Part shown: positions 61,253 through 64,000 of the stretch, one piece after another
Numbering within the stretch: the first letter of the stretch is position 1
Layout of the letters: each line of letters opens with the position of its first letter
Source of the DNA: Fulvimarina endophytica
Lineage (GTDB): Bacteria > Pseudomonadota > Alphaproteobacteria > Rhizobiales > Rhizobiaceae
NCBI RefSeq assembly: GCF_003403015.1
Contig: NZ_QURL01000002.1
Location: forward strand, 310,001 to 374,000
Direction: 5' to 3'
Length of the DNA: 64,000 nt
Position numbers and translations under genes: made by a program
Notes under the pieces: generated by a model
Told to the model about the DNA's origin: nothing
The model's input: the letters and a program-made list of their open reading frames with translations, nothing else
Database searches by the model: none

Positions 61253-62515
61253 ATGGCCGAACCCGAGACGACAGCACGGGGCGCGAGCGCGCCCATCGAG
61301 CGCACGGATATCGTGATCGCCGGTGCCGGCTATGTCGGGTTGACCCTCGCGATCGCCATCAAGTCGGCGGCGCCATCGCTTGACGTCAGGCTGGTCGACA
61401 TCGCGCCGGACGGCGCCTGGAAGCGGGACGAGCGCGCCTCCGCCATCGCCGCGGCGGCGATTCGCATGCTCGAACATCTGGAGATCTGGCAGTCGGTGAG
61501 GGACGAAGCCCAGCCGATTACCGAGATGATCGTGACCGATTCGCGCACGAACGATCCGGTGCGGCCGGTCTTCCTCACCTTCGGCGGCGAGGCCGAGCCC
61601 GGCGAGCCGTTCGCCCACATGCTGAGCAATCAGGTCCTGAACGGTGCGCTGCGCGAAAAGGCCGAGGCCCTCGGCGTCACGCTCTCCCAGGGCGTCGGGG
61701 TCTCCGGCATCGCGCGCAAGTCGGCGCGGATCGACGTCTCGCTGACCGACGGACGCGAACTCGCCGCCCGTCTCCTCGTCGCCTGCGACGGCGTCAACTC
61801 GAAGATCCGCGGCATGGCCGGCATCCAGACGGTCAGGAAGCAGTACGACCAGTCCGGCATCGTTGCGACCGTCTCCCACGAGCGCCCCCATCACGGGCGC
61901 GCCGAGGAGCATTTCCTGCCCTCCGGCCCGTTCGCGATCCTCCCGTTGAAGGGCAACCGCTCCTCGCTCGTCTGGACGGAGAGCACCCGGCAGGCGAAGG
62001 ATCTCGTCGAGGGCGACGAGATGATGTTCGAACTCGAATTGGAGCAGCGATTCGGCCACAAGCTCGGCGCGCTGCGCCTCGAAGGCGGACGCAGGGCCTT
62101 CCCGCTCGGACTGACGCTGGCGCGCAGTTTCGTGACCGATCGCGTTGCGCTTGCGGGCGATGCGGCCCATGGCATCCATCCGATCGCGGGGCAGGGCCTC
62201 AATCTCGGCTTCAAGGACGCGGCCGCGCTCGCCCAGGTCATCGTGGAAGCCGAACGCGGTGGGCTCGATATCGGAGCCGTCGACGTTCTGGAGGAGTATC
62301 AGCGCTGGCGCCGATTCGACACGGTGCAGATGGGCGTGACGACGGACATCCTCAACCGGCTGTTCTCCAACGACAATTCGATGCTGCGCGCGGTTCGCTC
62401 CTTCGGGCTCTCCCTCGTCGACCGGGCGCCGGCAGTGAAGGAGTTCTTCATCTCCCAGGCCGCGGGGCTCAATCGCGGCCCGGCCCCCCGGCTCCTGCGC
62501 GGCGAGCCGATCTGA
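61253..62515 (+). CDS. UbiH/UbiF/COQ6-family ubiquinone biosynthesis hydroxylase
   Basis: 420 residues, FAD-dependent monooxygenase. FAD motif IVIAGAGYVGLTLAIAI near residues 20-36, the DG motif LLVACDGVNSKIRG near 180, and DRVALAGDAAHGIHPIAGQGLNLGFKDA (in pieces around 300) which is the UbiH/F signature. It hydroxylates the quinone ring during ubiquinone synthesis; alphaproteobacteria use variable sets of such enzymes (UbiH, UbiF, UbiL, UbiM), and I cannot tell the position it modifies. GGAGAG nine bases before ATG 61253. Confidence 0.92.
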   Translation: MAEPETTARGASAPIERTDIVIAGAGYVGLTLAIAIKSAAPSLDVRLVDIAPDGAWKRDERASAIAAAAIRMLEHLEIWQSVRDEAQPITEMIVTDSRTNDPVRPVFLTFGGEAEPGEPFAHMLSNQVLNGALREKAEALGVTLSQGVGVSGIARKSARIDVSLTDGRELAARLLVACDGVNSKIRGMAGIQTVRKQYDQSGIVATVSHERPHHGRAEEHFLPSGPFAILPLKGNRSSLVWTESTRQAKDLVEGDEMMFELELEQRFGHKLGALRLEGGRRAFPLGLTLARSFVTDRVALAGDAAHGIHPIAGQGLNLGFKDAAALAQVIVEAERGGLDIGAVDVLEEYQRWRRFDTVQMGVTTDILNRLFSNDNSMLRAVRSFGLSLVDRAPAVKEFFISQAAGLNRGPAPRLLRGEPI

Positions 62516-62675
62516 GAAGTCGTTGGGCGTTGCGGAAGGAGCGCTTTGGGGGCGGTGGTCGATTGCGGTTCCCGCCCGGTGAGGTTACGACACGTTCCGA
62601 AACGAAAGGGCCGTCCGCAAGTCGCCATCGCGGCTTGTCGCCGGTCCACCTCTCACTGGTCGGAGCCTTCAGCGC

Positions 62676-62834
62676 ATGACGTTCAGCGGTATTCTCTTCA
62701 TTCTCCTCGTGATCGCGTTCGTCGCCGTTTTGCCGATCTGGTCCTATTCCCGCCGGTTCACGATCGGCCCGCTGATGATCGTCGCGCTCCTCATCGTGCT
62801 GGTGATGGTCCTCGCTCTGATCGGTCTCATCTGA
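62676..62834 (+). CDS. Small DUF3309-like membrane peptide
   Basis: 52 residues with two hydrophobic segments flanking a short polar turn, LPIWSYSRRFTIGP, which resembles the LPtWpYSrgWGygP core of DUF3309. Such peptides are abundant in rhizobia and often stress-linked; function unknown. CGGAGCC lies ten bases before ATG 62676. A terminator hairpin follows about 70 bases on. Confidence 0.7.
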   Translation: MTFSGILFILLVIAFVAVLPIWSYSRRFTIGPLMIVALLIVLVMVLALIGLI

Positions 62835-62906
62835 CGGGCATGTCCGGAATTCGGACGCCGCGAACGCTCCGAACCTCCACAAATTCCTCATGACCGAAAC
62901 GAGAAA

Positions 62907-62930
62907 GGCGCCCGGATCGCTCCGGGCGCC
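62907..62930. terminator. Terminator between the DUF3309-like gene and folD
   Basis: Perfect 10-bp stem GGCGCCCGGA/TCCGGGCGCC, four-base loop; T-rich on both sides (TGCTTTG on plus, TTTCTC on minus). Confidence 0.82.
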
Positions 62931-62959
62931 TGCTTTGTCGTGTTCCGGCTTTTCGATGA

Positions 62960-63880
62960 TCAGAATTTCGGCGCCTCACGGCCGGCGGCCCGGTAGGCCG
63001 AGCGCAGGGTATTGGCCATCAGCATGCCGATGGTCATGGGCCCGACGCCGCCCGGAACGGGCGTGATCGCCCTGGCCTTGGCCGCTGCCTCGTCATAGGC
63101 GACATCGCCGACGAGGCGCGTCTTGGGCGAGCCGTCCGCGTTGGCGCCCTTGTCCGCCGCCTCGACGCGGTTGATGCCGACGTCCACGACCACGGCCCCG
63201 TCCTTCACGAAGTCGCCGGTGATCATCTCCGGACGCCCGACGGCGGCAACGAGAATGTCCGCCTTCGCGCAGACGGATGCGAGATCGCGGGTGCGGGAAT
63301 GGGCGATGGTGACGGTGGCATTGGCCGCGAGCAGAAGCTGCGCCATCGGCTTGCCGACGATGTTGGACCGTCCCACGATCACGGCGTTGAGGCCGGAGAG
63401 ATCGTCCCCCAGAACGTCGCGAATCATCACCATGCAGCCGGCGGGCGTGCAGGGCACGAACGCCTCGTCGGCAGCGCCCGTCGCGATCCGGCCGACGTTC
63501 ACGAGGTGGAAGCCGTCCACGTCCTTGTCGGCGTCGATCGCCTGGATCACCTTCGCGTCGTCGATCTGTTTGGGCAAGGGGAGCTGGACGAGAATACCGT
63601 GAATGGTGTCGTCCCGATTCAAGGCGTCGACGACCTTGAGGAGTTCGTCCTCGCTCGTATCCTCGGTGAGTTCGTGCTTGACGGATTTGAAGCCGCATTC
63701 CTCGGCGCGCTTCGCTTTCGAGCCCACATAGACCTGGCTCGCCGGATCGGATCCCACGATGACGACCGCAAGGCCGGGCTGGACGCCGGTTTCGTCCCGG
63801 AGCCGCCGTGTCGCCGCCGTCACCTCCTCGATGATCGACTTGGACCGGGCCTTGCCGTCCATGATGATCGGATCGCTCAT
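62960..63880 (-). CDS. folD: Bifunctional methylenetetrahydrofolate dehydrogenase/cyclohydrolase FolD
   Basis: 306 residues. FolD interconverts 5,10-methylene-THF and 10-formyl-THF. [22 protein letters not shown] holds the catalytic Tyr and Lys near residue 52-56 (quoted as the block [14 protein letters not shown]), followed by [20 protein letters not shown], the NADP-binding [18 protein letters not shown], and [14 protein letters not shown] near the C-terminus. GGAGGAGAG before ATG 63880 sets the start. The final 120 bases of the window upstream hold its promoter region and nothing else I recognise. Confidence 0.97.
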   Translation of the reverse strand: MSDPIIMDGKARSKSIIEEVTAATRRLRDETGVQPGLAVVIVGSDPASQVYVGSKAKRAEECGFKSVKHELTEDTSEDELLKVVDALNRDDTIHGILVQLPLPKQIDDAKVIQAIDADKDVDGFHLVNVGRIATGAADEAFVPCTPAGCMVMIRDVLGDDLSGLNAVIVGRSNIVGKPMAQLLLAANATVTIAHSRTRDLASVCAKADILVAAVGRPEMITGDFVKDGAVVVDVGINRVEAADKGANADGSPKTRLVGDVAYDEAAAKARAITPVPGGVGPMTIGMLMANTLRSAYRAAGREAPKF

Positions 63881-64000
63881 CTCAACTCTCCTCCGTTGGG
63901 ATCGCTCCCATGTCTGGCGCACGGGTGCTCGAATCGAGGGGACTATAAGGCGAGACGGCGGGGATGCGCGACACGCGGGCCGCCCCGATCGGGTCAAAAA

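Overview
The window is 64 kb of GC-rich chromosomal DNA from an alphaproteobacterium, most likely of the order Hyphomicrobiales (Rhizobiales). The evidence is gene content: an alphaproteobacterial UDG variant, the aa3-type oxidase subunit IV, HWE histidine kinase, an ArsR-methyltransferase (SahR-type) regulator beside metF, the DnaA-like HTH/DUF6456/SufE/DUF5330 cluster, DUF2293, an NDUFS6-like zinc finger and a CtrA-type box before ftsK. An Aurantimonadaceae-like genus is possible but cannot be fixed from this sequence alone. There are no rRNA or tRNA genes, no insertion sequence, no prophage and no CRISPR array that I can see; the region is ordinary core and near-core chromosome, densely packed on both strands.

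Layout. 0-10 kb: the end of an EAL-domain protein, a GlxA-type AraC regulator, a lipoprotein D,D-carboxypeptidase, an FAD oxidoreductase, an MFS transporter, a UDG, an orphan TadG-like protein and ETF-ubiquinone oxidoreductase. 10-25 kb: an SDR, two tandem acyl-CoA ligases, an EEP phosphatase, AMP nucleosidase, a tautomerase, ExoD, a patatin phospholipase, an entericidin-like lipoprotein and a cluster of conserved proteins around sufE. 25-33 kb: ettA, an HWE kinase/receiver pair, DedA, trmO, and the sahR-metF methionine-cycle pair. 33-38 kb: a long OmpA-family protein, an FAD monooxygenase with a zinc-finger protein, and two lipoproteins. 38-46 kb: a C4-dicarboxylate TRAP transporter (dctPQM) with its DctBD two-component system upstream. 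46-56 kb: hslU without hslV, a DUF4396 membrane protein, a PfpI deglycase, an oxidase subunit, a DnaQ-like nuclease, an ATP-dependent DNA ligase and ftsK. 56-64 kb: GNAT protein, two ammonium transporters with glnK, tesB, a UbiH-type hydroxylase, a DUF3309-like peptide and folD.

Regulation visible in the sequence ties several blocks together. Three candidate sigma-54 promoters precede dctPQM, amt and glnK-amtB, fitting DctD and NtrC control. A perfect GGAAC-N16-CGTT promoter (general stress sigma factor EcfG type) lies before pfpI, with a near match before the entericidin gene. A SahR-type operator overlaps the sahR-metF promoter and a TTAA-N7-TTAA CtrA box precedes ftsK. Many genes end in clear hairpin terminators. 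A 44-base intergenic palindrome occurs at least twice in good form and once degenerate. Nothing in the window looks like a wholly new multi-gene system; the more interesting items are an orphan TadG-like protein, a lipoprotein with a permuted papain-like His/Cys pattern, a solo DnaA domain IV-like regulator, a UDG missing expected iron-sulfur cysteines and the separation of hslU from hslV.
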